NCBI GenBank assembly: GCA_016716765.1
Contig: JADJVA010000020.1
Location: 620,001 to 684,000 of the forward strand
DNA from: Bdellovibrionales bacterium
GTDB taxonomy: Bacteria > Bdellovibrionota > Bdellovibrionia > Bdellovibrionales > UBA1609
DNA: 64,000 nt
Direction of reading: 5' to 3'
Shown: piece by piece, positions 17,161 through 28,100 of the stretch
Position numbering within the stretch: the stretch's first letter is position 1
Layout of the letters: the number at the start of each line of letters is the position of its first letter
Made by a program: the position numbers and the translations under genes
The notes under the pieces: model-generated
The model's database searches: none
What the model was told of the DNA's origin: nothing
Seen by the model: the letters and a program-made list of their open reading frames with translations, nothing else

Positions 17161-18837
17161 ATGAAAGAAGATAACAATTCAAAAACCCCGACCAAGAACT
17201 TCATCGATGATATCATCGAGAATCATAAAAAAAGCGGACGGTTTGGCGGCCGGGTCCATACTCGCTTCCCACCAGAACCCAATGGCTATCTCCATATCGG
17301 CCACTCAAAATCAATTTGCCTGAACTTTGGCATCGCACTCAAATATGGTGGAAAATGCAATCTTCGTTTTGATGACACCAATCCCCTGGCCGAAGATATT
17401 GAATTCATTGAGGCTATAAAGGAAGATGTCCGATGGCTTGGATTCGAATGGTCAGAACTTCATCACGCCTCCGATTATTTTGATCAAATCTACGACTACG
17501 CCGTTAAATTGATTCATAAGGGTAAGGCCTATGTCTGTAGTTTAAATGAAGAGGAGGTTCGAAAGTACCGAGGAAACTTGACGAACCCAGGCCAAGAGAG
17601 CCCCTACCGCAACCGCTCTATTGAGGAAAATCTCGATCTTTTTACACGCATGAAGGCTGGGGAGTTTGCGTCGGGAGCACACACCTTAAGGGCTAAAATT
17701 GACATGGCTTCAGGAAATATGAACATGCGCGATCCGCTCCTTTATCGCATCCGCCATGCCAGCCACCCAGTGACGGGAGATAAATGGTGTATCTATCCGC
17801 TTTACGACTTCACCCATTGCCTGTCGGATGAGATCGAGGGTATCACCCATTCCATCTGCACGCTCGAGTTTGAAGATCACAGACCTCTTTACGACTGGAT
17901 TTTGAATGAACTCGAGACTCCTGTCCATCCCCAGCAAATTGAATTTTCGAAATTGGTTCTCACATACTTTACTTTTTCGAAACGAAAACTCAAGGAGCTG
18001 GTCACATCGAAGCTGGTCTCCGGCTGGGATGACCCAAGAATGCCAACTTTGAAGGGGATTCGACGAAGAGGATTTACTCCAGCCTCTCTTCTTCAGCTTT
18101 GTGCGCAGACGGGAGTCAGTAAGAGCGATTCATTGATCGAAATTGATGTGTTGGAAGAGTGCCTGCGTGCGGATCTGAACGACAAGGCACAGAGAAGAAT
18201 GGCGGTATTAGACCCCATCAAACTTGTCATCACCAATTACCCCGAAGGAAAGGTTGAGGAGCTCACTGTCCAAAATCACCCCCAAAAGCCTGAACTCGGC
18301 CAGCGTCAGATGCCTTTCTCGCGAGAAGTCTACATTGATCGCGAAGATTTTATGGAAGATCCCCCAGAGGATTATCTACGCCTAAAGCCTGGAGGCGAGG
18401 TTCGTCTCAGACACGCCTATATTGTCAAATGCGAAAAAGTCATTAAGAACCAACAAGGTCAGATTACAGAAATCCACTGTCATCACGATCCCGAGACCTT
18501 AGGGAAAAACCCCGTGGGACGCAAGGTGAAGGGAATTGTTCATTGGGTTTCAGCTCAGCACGCACATCGGGCTGAAGTGAGGCTTTATGACCGCCTTTTC
18601 ACTGTCCCGAACCCGAATGCCGATAAAGAACGACATTTTACTGATTTTTTGAATCCAAATTCTCTGGAGATAAAAACCAATTGCGCTCTTGAACCGGCAT
18701 TGGCCCATGCGGAACTCGGTGAGCAATTTCAATTTGAGAGGGTTGGGTACTTCTGTTTGGATTGCGTGGATTCAAAGCCCGGATCTCCTGTTTTTAATCG
18801 AGCCGTCACTCTGAAGAATACTTGGGAATCAAAGTAA
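17161..18837 (+). CDS. glnS: Glutamine--tRNA ligase
   Basis: Charges tRNA-Gln directly, so this organism does not depend solely on the amidotransferase route. The HIGH motif is in PPEPNGYLHIGHSKSI, the GlnRS-specific FRFDDTNP-like segment follows as LRFDDTNP, and the KMSKS-like loop is FSKRKL. A C-terminal beta-barrel anticodon-binding domain occupies about residues 340-550. Its 558 aa are the normal size. I start at the ATG at 17161, six bases after GAGG; a TTG five codons earlier has no binding site. Read divergently from the asparaginase-like gene and four bases before the DUF1275 gene, with which it forms a transcript. Confidence 0.96.
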   Translation: MKEDNNSKTPTKNFIDDIIENHKKSGRFGGRVHTRFPPEPNGYLHIGHSKSICLNFGIALKYGGKCNLRFDDTNPLAEDIEFIEAIKEDVRWLGFEWSELHHASDYFDQIYDYAVKLIHKGKAYVCSLNEEEVRKYRGNLTNPGQESPYRNRSIEENLDLFTRMKAGEFASGAHTLRAKIDMASGNMNMRDPLLYRIRHASHPVTGDKWCIYPLYDFTHCLSDEIEGITHSICTLEFEDHRPLYDWILNELETPVHPQQIEFSKLVLTYFTFSKRKLKELVTSKLVSGWDDPRMPTLKGIRRRGFTPASLLQLCAQTGVSKSDSLIEIDVLEECLRADLNDKAQRRMAVLDPIKLVITNYPEGKVEELTVQNHPQKPELGQRQMPFSREVYIDREDFMEDPPEDYLRLKPGGEVRLRHAYIVKCEKVIKNQQGQITEIHCHHDPETLGKNPVGRKVKGIVHWVSAQHAHRAEVRLYDRLFTVPNPNADKERHFTDFLNPNSLEIKTNCALEPALAHAELGEQFQFERVGYFCLDCVDSKPGSPVFNRAVTLKNTWESK

Positions 18838-18841
18838 AAGA

Positions 18842-19594
18842 ATGTTTTCAATCACTGATTCGATGTCGGCCTATTCTCGCACCAACCTGGTTATCTGGTT
18901 GGCCCTAGCCATGCAGGCCGGAATTCTCAATGTGGGTGGGTTCTTGGCATGCGGCCGTTTTGTTTCGCATGTGACTGGGTTTGCTGGTCATTTTGGCATG
19001 GAAGCAGCCCACTCTCAGTGGTTTGCCGCTTTTGGTATGCTCACCGTACCCTTGTTCTTTCTGTTGGGTTCTATTCTTTGCGCAGTGTTAGTTGATTTTC
19101 GGCTCAAAACCCGACGACGTCCGCTGTATGAAGTCACATTTGGAATCTGCTGTGCATTCATCTTCATTCTATCTGGAGCTGGTCAAATTGGATTTTTTGG
19201 TGAATTTGGAAAGCCATTGGACCTAAAGCATGATTACACCCTTCTCGCGATCCTTTGTCTCGTCTGCGGCATTCAGAACGCCATGGTCACAAGTGTTTCC
19301 AAATCAATTGTGCGCACCACACATCTGACGGGTATCACGACCGATCTGGGAATTGGCATTGTGCGTTGGCTCCATCGACACAAGTATCCTCAGTTTGGAG
19401 AGGAAGAGAGAAAGGCCAACACCATGCGCGTAGGAATTATCATTTTTTTTGGAATTGGGTCGATGGTGGGAGCATGGGCCTTTTACAATTGGGAATATTT
19501 GGGCTTTGTAATTCCTGGATTTATTTCCTTTGGTCTTTTTGCTAAATCCCTCCGAAGGTTTCGAGTTCTTGAGCCAAAAAAGGAAAATTCCTGA
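18842..19594 (+). CDS. DUF1275 (YoaK-family) membrane protein
   Basis: A 250-aa inner-membrane protein with about six or seven hydrophobic helices. The N-terminal segment AGILNVGGFLACGRFVSHVT and the central QNAMVTSVSKSIVRTTHLTG with GITTDLGI are the family signature. The function of DUF1275 proteins is not established. It begins four bases after the glnS stop with no strong ribosome binding site of its own, so translation may be coupled to glnS. Its stop codon lies inside a strong hairpin. The region at 19595-19681 beyond it is the junction with a convergent gene. Confidence 0.85.
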   Translation: MFSITDSMSAYSRTNLVIWLALAMQAGILNVGGFLACGRFVSHVTGFAGHFGMEAAHSQWFAAFGMLTVPLFFLLGSILCAVLVDFRLKTRRRPLYEVTFGICCAFIFILSGAGQIGFFGEFGKPLDLKHDYTLLAILCLVCGIQNAMVTSVSKSIVRTTHLTGITTDLGIGIVRWLHRHKYPQFGEEERKANTMRVGIIIFFGIGSMVGAWAFYNWEYLGFVIPGFISFGLFAKSLRRFRVLEPKKENS

Positions 19595-19625
19595 AGGCCA
19601 TCTAAATGAATCGGGTGGCCTTCAG
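19591..19625. terminator. Hairpin between convergent genes
   Basis: CTGAAGGCCA and TGGCCTTCAG pair perfectly over ten bases around a 15-base loop. On the plus strand no T-run follows. On the minus strand the stem is followed by GAATTTTCCTTTTTT, so it probably ends transcripts of the subtilase gene and may slow transcription from the other side. Confidence 0.6.
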
Positions 19626-19681
19626 GTCTATCAAAACGGAAAAATAAAAAGCAAAAATCAAAATAAAGATTCGGCGAACCC

Positions 19682-21856
19682 TTACTTTGAAACCACGACC
19701 GCAAAAGGCTGCTTCCCGTTTCGCCCCTTTGGAATGTTTGTACCAACAACTTTGATTGTCAGCTCTCCCGCCGCTGCCTGATCGAGTATCAGCTGCTCGA
19801 TATTATCAGTGGAATTTTTAGAAACCAGCGTCGTTGGGAGAGAACCTTGTCCCAAGGGGGGGAACTGCCCGACCGCAGGAGGAGGTCCTATCTCGACTTC
19901 GAGATCTAAATTGTTGACCAAGGCCTTCGCCGCATTCGGAGCGCCAGGAGCATCCGTGTACACTAAAGTCACTTTCACTTTTCCTGCAGAGACTTTAACT
20001 TTTTCGGTAAAGATCTCTCCTGTACCAAGTCCCTGATTTTGATCAATCAAGGCATAATAGGACTCCAAAATTTTTGGTGTTGTCGCCCGTTCAATATTGA
20101 CGCGTCCGTAGCCCTCATGATTGTTTGGCGCTGATTTTGGAAGTTCTTGGCTGGGCCCAATGCCATATTGTCCAGGATACATGTCATCTGCGGTCGCAAT
20201 TAAGATGCCCTTCATTAAAGCAGCACTGGGATTTGCGTTTCCCCATTCCTGACTGAGATATTGGCGAAGAACAGCGGCGGCTCCAGCTACAAGCGGAGTC
20301 GACATCGAAGTTCCACCGGAATAGCAGTAACTTGGATTGTAATTGCCCCAGAGTGGGCTCGCTCCTTTGACTGTCGAGCAAGTGCTCACAACATTGGTCC
20401 CCGGCGCCACGACATCAGGCTTGATTCGTCCGTCAAGACAAGGTCCTCGAGAGGAAAACGCGGCCATGCCGTCAGCATTATTTGAGAGAGTATCATTCTT
20501 GAGAGGCTCTACTCCCCAGGGCTCCCCTCCCATTAGTTCTCCAAGTTTGCGTTGTATTCCACCTTGTGCAATAAGATTCTCGGAGGCTCCAATGGTCAGC
20601 ACATTCTTGGCAGATCCAGGAGAGGCCATTGAATTTTCATCCACTCGTCCATCTTTGCTTCGGTCCACCCCATTGTTGCCTGCAGCAAAAAGAACAAGCA
20701 TGTCGGGATTAGCCCAAATAAATTCGTCGGCCTGGAAAGCATATGAATCATAGGCCCCTGCAATTTGCCCCCCTCCCCACGAATTTGTGTGAATCCGAGC
20801 CCCGTCCGAGTAAACAGAGGCAAATAGCTTATTGAGTTTTGCTGGCACCGTCAGATTGTTGATAATCGGAGACCACATTCCCTCGGGGATCATCTCTGCA
20901 GCAAAAGCGCCTCCTCGAATACGACCACCTGATGTGGCTCCGTTGCTCATCACCGATCCGGCCACGTGAGTTCCGTGACCCATCGCATCGGACCAGTTGG
21001 AGGCACCGATTCCATAGCTGTATCCCTTCTTCACTTGTCCTTGAAATTCGCCGATCACTGACGGGATATCGCCGCTATCAAGACCCGTATCAGCCATTGC
21101 CACTTGCTGACCACGTCCATCAAATCCGCGTTTCCAAGCCTCTTCAAATCCCATAATTTTTGTACCGGACTCAAATCCAGTAAGATCAGTGTAATCTCCC
21201 GCTTGGGGGTTGATCTCAAAACCGCCAAAGGAAGAATTCTCTGGAAAATTCATGTACTGCAATCTCATTTGCGAAAAGGCCTGTATCCAAATTACCTCAT
21301 CCATGCGAGCCAGCTGATCAATTTGGCTCAGTTCAATTTTTAAATAATAGGCATTGCCCTCACCGTCCAAAATTTCTGCTCCATCAAGTCCTTTCAGATG
21401 ATCTCGAAATTCTTGTTCCTGGCTGTCCTGATTTAACTGGACCATCACGATGGCTTGGTTTTTCCGATTGAAAACGCTGACCCGTGGTAGGTCCGCACTT
21501 TTTTTCCACATTGGCATCATGGGAAGAACAGCTTGTATTTCAGGTCTCAAACTCAATTCTAGGATCCTGTCAGGTGATCCTTCAACAACATAGGCGTCAT
21601 CGGGAATATAATTATAAATCTTGAGGCCATTGTCCTGAAGCATCTTCCTATCTTGATCGCGAATGATTTGCTTAAACTGAATCACATGCAATCGCGTCTG
21701 CACTTCCTGATTGTGGTTCGCTTCCAACCTCAGTGCTCCTAAGATTTCTTTGTCGACTGTTGGAATCTCTCCCCTCTGAAACTTCAGTACCTGCCCAGCA
21801 AGACCAAATTGACTCCACGCCAATAGGCTTGCGGTAACTATCATCCTTGAAACCAT
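19682..21856 (-). CDS. Exported S8-family serine protease (subtilase)
   Basis: A secreted endopeptidase. I start at the ATG at 21856, which has GGAGG five bases upstream and gives the signal peptide SRMIVTASLLAWSQFGLAG; the open frame extends 15 codons further without a site. The catalytic triad is complete: Asp in VAMADTGLDSGD, His in GHGTHVAGS, Ser in GGTSMSTPLVAG, with the oxyanion Asn in FAAGNNGVD. A propeptide of about 200 residues precedes the Asp motif, and a beta-rich C-terminal domain (KVKVTLVYTDAPG) follows the catalytic domain, as in P/proprotein-like extensions. Bdellovibrio-type bacteria carry many such hydrolases. It is a single transcription unit. Confidence 0.92.
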   Translation of the reverse strand: MVSRMIVTASLLAWSQFGLAGQVLKFQRGEIPTVDKEILGALRLEANHNQEVQTRLHVIQFKQIIRDQDRKMLQDNGLKIYNYIPDDAYVVEGSPDRILELSLRPEIQAVLPMMPMWKKSADLPRVSVFNRKNQAIVMVQLNQDSQEQEFRDHLKGLDGAEILDGEGNAYYLKIELSQIDQLARMDEVIWIQAFSQMRLQYMNFPENSSFGGFEINPQAGDYTDLTGFESGTKIMGFEEAWKRGFDGRGQQVAMADTGLDSGDIPSVIGEFQGQVKKGYSYGIGASNWSDAMGHGTHVAGSVMSNGATSGGRIRGGAFAAEMIPEGMWSPIINNLTVPAKLNKLFASVYSDGARIHTNSWGGGQIAGAYDSYAFQADEFIWANPDMLVLFAAGNNGVDRSKDGRVDENSMASPGSAKNVLTIGASENLIAQGGIQRKLGELMGGEPWGVEPLKNDTLSNNADGMAAFSSRGPCLDGRIKPDVVAPGTNVVSTCSTVKGASPLWGNYNPSYCYSGGTSMSTPLVAGAAAVLRQYLSQEWGNANPSAALMKGILIATADDMYPGQYGIGPSQELPKSAPNNHEGYGRVNIERATTPKILESYYALIDQNQGLGTGEIFTEKVKVSAGKVKVTLVYTDAPGAPNAAKALVNNLDLEVEIGPPPAVGQFPPLGQGSLPTTLVSKNSTDNIEQLILDQAAAGELTIKVVGTNIPKGRNGKQPFAVVVSK

Positions 21857-22026
21857 ATTCCCCTCCGGTAGGTTTACATTTATGCACCGAAGAAAAGTCA
21901 ATCATGGTACTGATGAGATAAAAAGGAAAATTGTTAATATTTCATTTGATTCCATTCAAATTGTGAAACATTGGATAATATTATTATATCTATAAGAGTT
22001 TCTTCCGCGAGAGATCGTTACAGATC

Positions 22027-24102
22027 TCAACCCCACAAATTTGATTGCTTCAATTTCAATTGCCTCTGAAGCTTTTGATGCTCGGGTTTCTTTAGGTCCG
22101 GATCAATTTCAATGAGCTTTACGGCCGCAGCTCTTGCCTTTTCAAGGGTTCCAAAATCGCGCACGAGGTCAGCTATCTTAAAACCCAAAAGACCCGACTG
22201 ACGAGTTCCCAAAAATTCTCCGGGTCCACGCAGTTCCAGATCGGCTTCAGCAATTTTAAAACCATCGCCACTTCTTTCCATAATTTCAACACGCCGACGA
22301 GCTTCATCAGAAACGGCTGAGCCCAAAACTAAAATGCAATAACTCTTGTATTCGCCTCTTCCCACTCGACCTCGCAGCTGGTGAAGCTGAGATAAGCCAA
22401 ATCTCTCAGCGTGCTCAATGATCATGATATTGGCGTTGGGAACATCCACTCCCACTTCTATCACTGTTGTCGCAACCAAAACCTGAATTCGTCCTTCACG
22501 AAACTCCTGCATCGTTTGATCTTTTTCGACAGATTTCATTTTTCCATGCAAAAGGCCAAATGAAAATTGAGGAAATTTGGTCCTTAATTTCTCAAACTCT
22601 GCTGTTGCATTTTTTAGATCAATTTTTTCGCTTTCCTCGACCAGGGGGTAGACAACGTAGGCCTGACGACCCTGGTTCACTTGCTTTTCGAGAAATTCCC
22701 AAATCAAATTTCTCTTGGCTTCATGAGTCACTCGGGTCAAGATCGACTGTCGACCGAGAGGCAACTCATCGATAACTGAAATATCCAAATCCCCATACAA
22801 AGTCATAGCAAGCGATCGAGGAATCGGCGTTGCCGTCATCAAAAGAAAATGAGGTGAAATGCCTTTTTCCTTTAATGTCACTCTTTGCTCCACCCCAAAC
22901 CGGTGCTGTTCATCCACAATGACCAATCCGAGCTGTTTGAACTGTACGCTAGACTGAAGCAGAGCCTGTGTTCCAATGACAATATCAATTTCGCCAGAAG
23001 CCAATTTATTATAAATCTCCTTTTTCGTGGGCTCTTTCACTTGGCTCGTGAGGAGAGTGACTTTCCCTCCTAATCCGAAGGGCTCTAATTTCTTCTGCCA
23101 ATTCTGAAAGTGCTGTGTCGCGAGAATTTCGGTGGGTACCATGAGACAAGTTTGATATCCCGAGTCAGCGACTTGGGCTGCCGCGAGTAAAGCCACTATT
23201 GTTTTCCCACATCCCACATCTCCCTGGACCAAGCGATGCATCGGGTGCTGCTTCTGCAAATCTGTCACAATTTCGGTGAAAGCACGAATTTGAGCGGATG
23301 TGAGCTGAAATGCCAATCCCTCTCTGATGCTGTCAACTAGACTTGAATGAGACTTCACTTGAAAGGCTTTCTCTCTTCCAAGCTCTGCTCGCCTCATCAC
23401 AAGTAAAAGTTCCATCCAAAAAAAATCTTCAAATATCATTCGTTGCTGCGCTGGAGATTTGAAGGACAGAAACAGATCTGCCGCATTCTTCGGCGGTTGA
23501 TGAATTTCGCGCAGGGCATGAGGCCATTCCAACAGTTGAAAATCTCGGTACATCCAGGTCGGCAAAGAATCCTCAAGAGAAGAAGAATCAAGAGCCGTAG
23601 AAATTATTTTCCGAATTTTCGAGGGACTGAGTCCCTCCGTTTCAGTATAGATTGGAACCAAAGAATCAGTCTCTTCGATTCCAACTTGGGCGTGATGTAT
23701 TTCGGGATGAAGAAATTCCATCCGTCCGCGATAGTCGCTGACCTTTCCAATAATTCGAATTTTGTCATAGGTCTGGAATTTATCAAAAAATCCTTTGTGG
23801 GGAATCCGAAAGAACTTACAGGAAACTCGACCCGTTTGATCTTTCACCATCATCTCAAACATTCTTTTCCCGGTTCGTCCAAGAGCAGAGGAGCGCAGAC
23901 TGACCACTTCGGCAACCAGACTAACGACCTGTTCTGCCTTTAGGCTGGCAATATTGCGAATTGCCCGATGATCTTCGTAAGCTCTTGGAAACCATTCCAA
24001 CAAATCACCGACTGTATTGATTCCTCGCCGAGATAAAATCCCACCAAGCTTAGGGCCAACCCCTTTGATGTATTGAACTGATGTGTCAATTGTTAAGGAC
24101 AT
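22027..24102 (-). CDS. recG: ATP-dependent DNA helicase RecG
   Basis: Remodels stalled replication forks and Holliday junctions. The N-terminal wedge domain covers about residues 50-150, Walker A is VQGDVGCGKT near 270, the DEQH box is VDEQHRFGVEQR, followed by MTATPIPRSLAMTL, and the C-terminal helicase lobe includes QLRGRVGRG. The 691-aa length fits, and the start has GGAGG three bases upstream. A divergent HD-GYP gene begins 79 bases away, so the short intergenic stretch must hold both promoters. Downstream lies a small GAGATC/GATCTC hairpin without a T-run. Confidence 0.97.
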   Translation of the reverse strand: MSLTIDTSVQYIKGVGPKLGGILSRRGINTVGDLLEWFPRAYEDHRAIRNIASLKAEQVVSLVAEVVSLRSSALGRTGKRMFEMMVKDQTGRVSCKFFRIPHKGFFDKFQTYDKIRIIGKVSDYRGRMEFLHPEIHHAQVGIEETDSLVPIYTETEGLSPSKIRKIISTALDSSSLEDSLPTWMYRDFQLLEWPHALREIHQPPKNAADLFLSFKSPAQQRMIFEDFFWMELLLVMRRAELGREKAFQVKSHSSLVDSIREGLAFQLTSAQIRAFTEIVTDLQKQHPMHRLVQGDVGCGKTIVALLAAAQVADSGYQTCLMVPTEILATQHFQNWQKKLEPFGLGGKVTLLTSQVKEPTKKEIYNKLASGEIDIVIGTQALLQSSVQFKQLGLVIVDEQHRFGVEQRVTLKEKGISPHFLLMTATPIPRSLAMTLYGDLDISVIDELPLGRQSILTRVTHEAKRNLIWEFLEKQVNQGRQAYVVYPLVEESEKIDLKNATAEFEKLRTKFPQFSFGLLHGKMKSVEKDQTMQEFREGRIQVLVATTVIEVGVDVPNANIMIIEHAERFGLSQLHQLRGRVGRGEYKSYCILVLGSAVSDEARRRVEIMERSGDGFKIAEADLELRGPGEFLGTRQSGLLGFKIADLVRDFGTLEKARAAAVKLIEIDPDLKKPEHQKLQRQLKLKQSNLWG

Positions 24103-24181
24103 GAGCCTCCAACTTATTCATTGTGAATGAACTGTCAATAAAGTTAGTGGACAGTCTGAAATTCCGTGGCAAACTAAAATC

Positions 24182-25135
24182 ATGAGTGATCAAGCCTACA
24201 TGAAGATCAGGATGGCGTCGATTCATCCGTCTCATCCGCTTCCCTTCGATGTGTATGTGTGCATCAATGGACGTTATGTTCACTATCTAAGAAGTGGCGA
24301 TACGATCACCGCAGCAAAAATCGATAGTCTTGAAAAAAAGGCACCTGATTCCTTTTTTCTTCGAATCGAAGACCGCCAGCCATATAAGGCCTATATCCAC
24401 CAGCAACTGAGCAGTGACAAAATCCACGGCAAAGACAAAGCCCTTATCCTTCGGGAAAGTTCTTTTTCTCTTGTTGAAGAACTCTTTGAGAGTCCCAATG
24501 TTGCAAGAGCACTTCAGGAATCAAGGGGCATCATCGACCAATTCGTGTCATTTATCGATGCTGAACCTGAAGCAGTCTCCTATCTGATTGGCCTTTCAAG
24601 TCATGATTTCTATACTTACACTCATTCGCTTGATGTTTCTATCTACAGCCTTGGACTCGGACAATCGGCCTCCTATCAGGGAGAGGAACTCAAAGAGCTG
24701 GGTTTGGGCGCGCTCTTTCATGATATAGGCAAACGCCATGTGAACGTCGACATCATCACAAAGACAGGTCCTCTAGATGAGTCCGAGTGGGCCGAAATGC
24801 AGCGTCACCCAACCTATGGCCTCAAGATATTGACCGAACAAAAGGGCTCAACAAACCTCAAGGCCTGTTGCTTTGAACATCATGAGTCTTTTCTCGGAAA
24901 TGGCTATCCTCAGCAGCTCTCTGGCCAGGAAATCCACCCAATGGCACGCATCGTCGCAATCACTGATACCTATGATGCGCTGACGACCAAACGCTCCTAC
25001 AATCAACCGATGACTCCCACAAATGCTCTGGAATTCATGAAGCACAAACTTGCCGCAAGATATGACCAGGACCTGATGAAGGCCATGTATGATGTCCTAT
25101 TTCAGATGAACGCGGAAGCTTCAAAAAGTTCCTAG
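24182..25135 (+). CDS. HD-GYP domain phosphodiesterase
   Basis: Probably hydrolyses cyclic di-GMP (or a related cyclic dinucleotide) in the cytoplasm. The N-terminal 110 residues resemble the DUF3391-like region that often precedes HD-GYP domains (FDVYVCINGRYVHYLRSGD). The catalytic part has the metal-binding HDIGKR motif near residue 182, the HHES motif and the defining GNGYP, then ITDTYDALTTKRSYNQ. All metal ligands seem present. The start ATG has only a weak binding site; in-frame ATGs seven and eleven codons later are alternatives. Regulation of motility or predation by such proteins is known in Bdellovibrio, but a specific role cannot be assigned. Confidence 0.9.
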   Translation: MSDQAYMKIRMASIHPSHPLPFDVYVCINGRYVHYLRSGDTITAAKIDSLEKKAPDSFFLRIEDRQPYKAYIHQQLSSDKIHGKDKALILRESSFSLVEELFESPNVARALQESRGIIDQFVSFIDAEPEAVSYLIGLSSHDFYTYTHSLDVSIYSLGLGQSASYQGEELKELGLGALFHDIGKRHVNVDIITKTGPLDESEWAEMQRHPTYGLKILTEQKGSTNLKACCFEHHESFLGNGYPQQLSGQEIHPMARIVAITDTYDALTTKRSYNQPMTPTNALEFMKHKLAARYDQDLMKAMYDVLFQMNAEASKSS

Positions 25136-25155
25136 CGGAGAGGTGACTCTCGCTA
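25133..25155. terminator. Hairpin between HD-GYP gene and the large convergent gene
   Basis: TAGC-G-GAGAG pairs with CTCTC-GCTA around GTGA, with one bulged G; the stem starts inside the HD-GYP stop codon. Only a short pyrimidine-rich stretch follows, so it is a weak terminator candidate in a 63-base convergent gap. Confidence 0.4.
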
Positions 25156-25198
25156 TTGCCCCAAGTCACCCGCCTCACACAGTTCAGTACAAGTCAGT

Positions 25199-28100
25199 TC
25201 AATTCGATTCTTCTTCATTTCTGAGGACTTCTCTTAGGTTTCTAATAACGTAGCCTCCATCCTTGTCGATGACAGTGTGTCCAACGGCATCGTTTGAACC
25301 AGCCTCTGCGACAATGGCCTCGTAAAGTTCCGGTACGTAGCCTTCCCCATGCAGGCCGGCAACACCGCCAAAGTACTCGCTCTCTTCAAGAAGTGACTTG
25401 ATCGGAGCCATGGCTTGGTTTCCAAAGTCCTCCATGTCACCAAGGACGAAAGTGTACCTATCCCATGCCGCGCGAGGGTATTCATCCTCAAAGAGCTTCT
25501 TGGCTCTGTTTATTCCAGCCGAATAGTCGGTTCCTCCCCCCAACTGAAATTTAAAAAACTCGTCCCTATTTTTCAGCAAGTGCGCTGCATGATCAAACAC
25601 GATAAAGCGAAAATCAAAGCCCTTGTAGTTGTATCTAACCAGAGCTTCCATATCATTAACAAACCTTTTAAAGGCATCCAGATAGGCGCCCACAGATCCA
25701 GAGGCATCCATAACAAATACCACGACAGCCTTGACGTCGGGTTTCTTCGTCGGCTTTGTCGATTTAACGATGATGTCTGAAAGTTGAAGCCCTTCAAATC
25801 CCTCGTAAATCATGTCTTCTGGATTTTCAAAAGGGTCTTTGCCTTCTTTGATTAAGGCCTCAACACCCCTGCCAACAGCATTTTCCATGATTCGATCTTC
25901 TCTCAAAAAACCGGCTAGGCTACGACGACTCCTGCCAGGTTTTCTCGCACTTGTCTTTGAGAGGCCCGGCTTCTTATTGAGCTTAGGCAAACGAACCCTT
26001 TCACCCAAAAATCGACTGTACAACTCTTCGGGTATATCAACCCAGGATGGATCACTCTCTTCTTCTCCCGGCTTATTCCCCCCTTTTCCACCTTTACTAT
26101 CCCCTGGCCCCCAAAATCGATCACCTTTGTGACCATCAATGGGACCAACCTGCCCGTTGCCTCCCGCATCTGGATTAAACGGGCTCGCGATCAAGCCACT
26201 GGAGTTGGAATCTGATTTCGAAAAGGTCATGTGAAGATCAGAAGCCGCCTTTCCGATAGGAGCCGGAGGAAGGTCTTTGAGAGTTTGCTCTAAATGCTCC
26301 CTGTCGAATTCTATATGCACCTCTGAAGGAAGCGCACGCAGTTTTACTTTTCCTCCAGATCCTATGACAAAGCCCCCTTTCAATTTGCTCGCTCTCTCCA
26401 TTGCCATGGCCATGCGTCGATTGAGCATCATTTCATAAGCTGAAATGGCTCCTGCTGAGTTCGGAGACTGAAGCACCATAGATCCCTCTGGAATGGGATC
26501 ATCTGAGATTTTCTTTATTCCCATAGAGATCGCCTCTCTTAAGGTGTCAGATCCGCGGACCACTTTTTCCAACTGTTTATCGTCCTCAAGGTAAAGGTCT
26601 ACAATATAGGCCTTCAGATAACTGGAAAGCTTCTCTGCAAACTCCGGCGCTGCTTCCTCAGTAAAGCTGCGCTTCCTGACTGTTCCAGTGTCAAGGACAC
26701 CACCTGGATAAGTCTCTTTTACAATTTTATAAGCACTTACATCACCATAAGGGGACACAATGACTCTCGCTCGCATCAATATCGTCGGCTCAACAAATAG
26801 GTGGCCATACTCCCTTCTCCACCAGTCTGGCATATGCCAAATCCAATCGGGAGGCTGCTGACCCTTCTTTTCCATGAAAGTTGCTTCCAAGCTCATCGGA
26901 CGGTTCATGATATTCGCCAAGGCATACAAAGCCGGCCCTACGGTCTCATGATCAATTGGAAGGACTCTTCCAAAATCATCATCAATCACCAACTCAACCT
27001 CTCCGGTGTTCGGTCGGGTAAAATTCATCAATCTCACACGAGGCCTGTAAGTGTACTTGGGCTTCAAAACGGAATCGATCAGCATCTGTGCCACCCGTTC
27101 TGGCTCGCGGCTCACAATAATCCACTGTGCTGGCGGTGGCTCATTTGGATTTGGAGGTGGCGGAGGAAGATTGGGATCATTTTCATCCCTGCTTGCTTTC
27201 CTCACGACGGCCAACTTTGTCTTATCAATAAATCGCTGATCGACCGCAAACCTGATAAAATCATCGTCCGTCATTGTTGCGATGAGCTCTTCACCATACC
27301 TTAGAAATTTCCCATCCTTTTCAAGCTGAGACTTCAATAATTTTATTTCAGGCTGTTCTTCAAAGCGTTCCCTAATGCGCCTCCAACAAAAAACTCCCAA
27401 GGAATATGGATCTCTCACCTTTGGCAATGTTTCCCCTTGCATCACACGCTGTGAATTCAAGTAATATTCAAAGTTGTGGTGAGTCTCGGTATGACGTGGG
27501 ATGATCTCTTGCATGATCGATGCCCACCCCTCGTTCATTATCTGAGTGTGAACCAGAGCCGGACGGAAACTCATTGAGACAATCAGCTTTTCCAGAATCT
27601 CCCGTTTCCAGGATGGTTCCTCGGGCCCCAAGTTGGCAGTGAATGCCTGGAGAACGTTCTCGGTGATCTTTCTCGGGTGAGACATTATCTCGGGGCGCGC
27701 CACTTGCCCCCCTCCACTTGACATCCAAGATGTCGTTCCCGACTTTGGAACGAAGTCCTCGACGGGCTCCCAGTAGGGGCCAGAGTAGTCGAGGAGGGGC
27801 ATCAGAGTCTGGGCGAACAAGTACCATCTCATAACATAGTCTTGATCAAACTCCCGATAGGCTTTTTCCAAAACCGCGTCCAACTCACGAGTCGCCTCGA
27901 GCCCTTGTCCCACTCGGTAGTGGGGTAAACCTGAGTTCTTCGCAAAATGGGAGTGTCCAATAAAAGCGTGATCGACAATGCTGTACTGCTGATCTCGAAC
28001 ATTGTCGTCTCGAAACAGGCCATGTTGATACGCAACTTTAGGTTTCTGCCCTCCGCTTTGATTCCCAACTTGGTCTTTCTTCCCTCCACCTGGATAAATA

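Noticed and set aside
20343..20753. 136-codon plus-strand frame
   Set aside because: Antisense to the subtilase catalytic domain.
23443..23943. 166-codon plus-strand frame
   Set aside because: Antisense to recG, which is intact.
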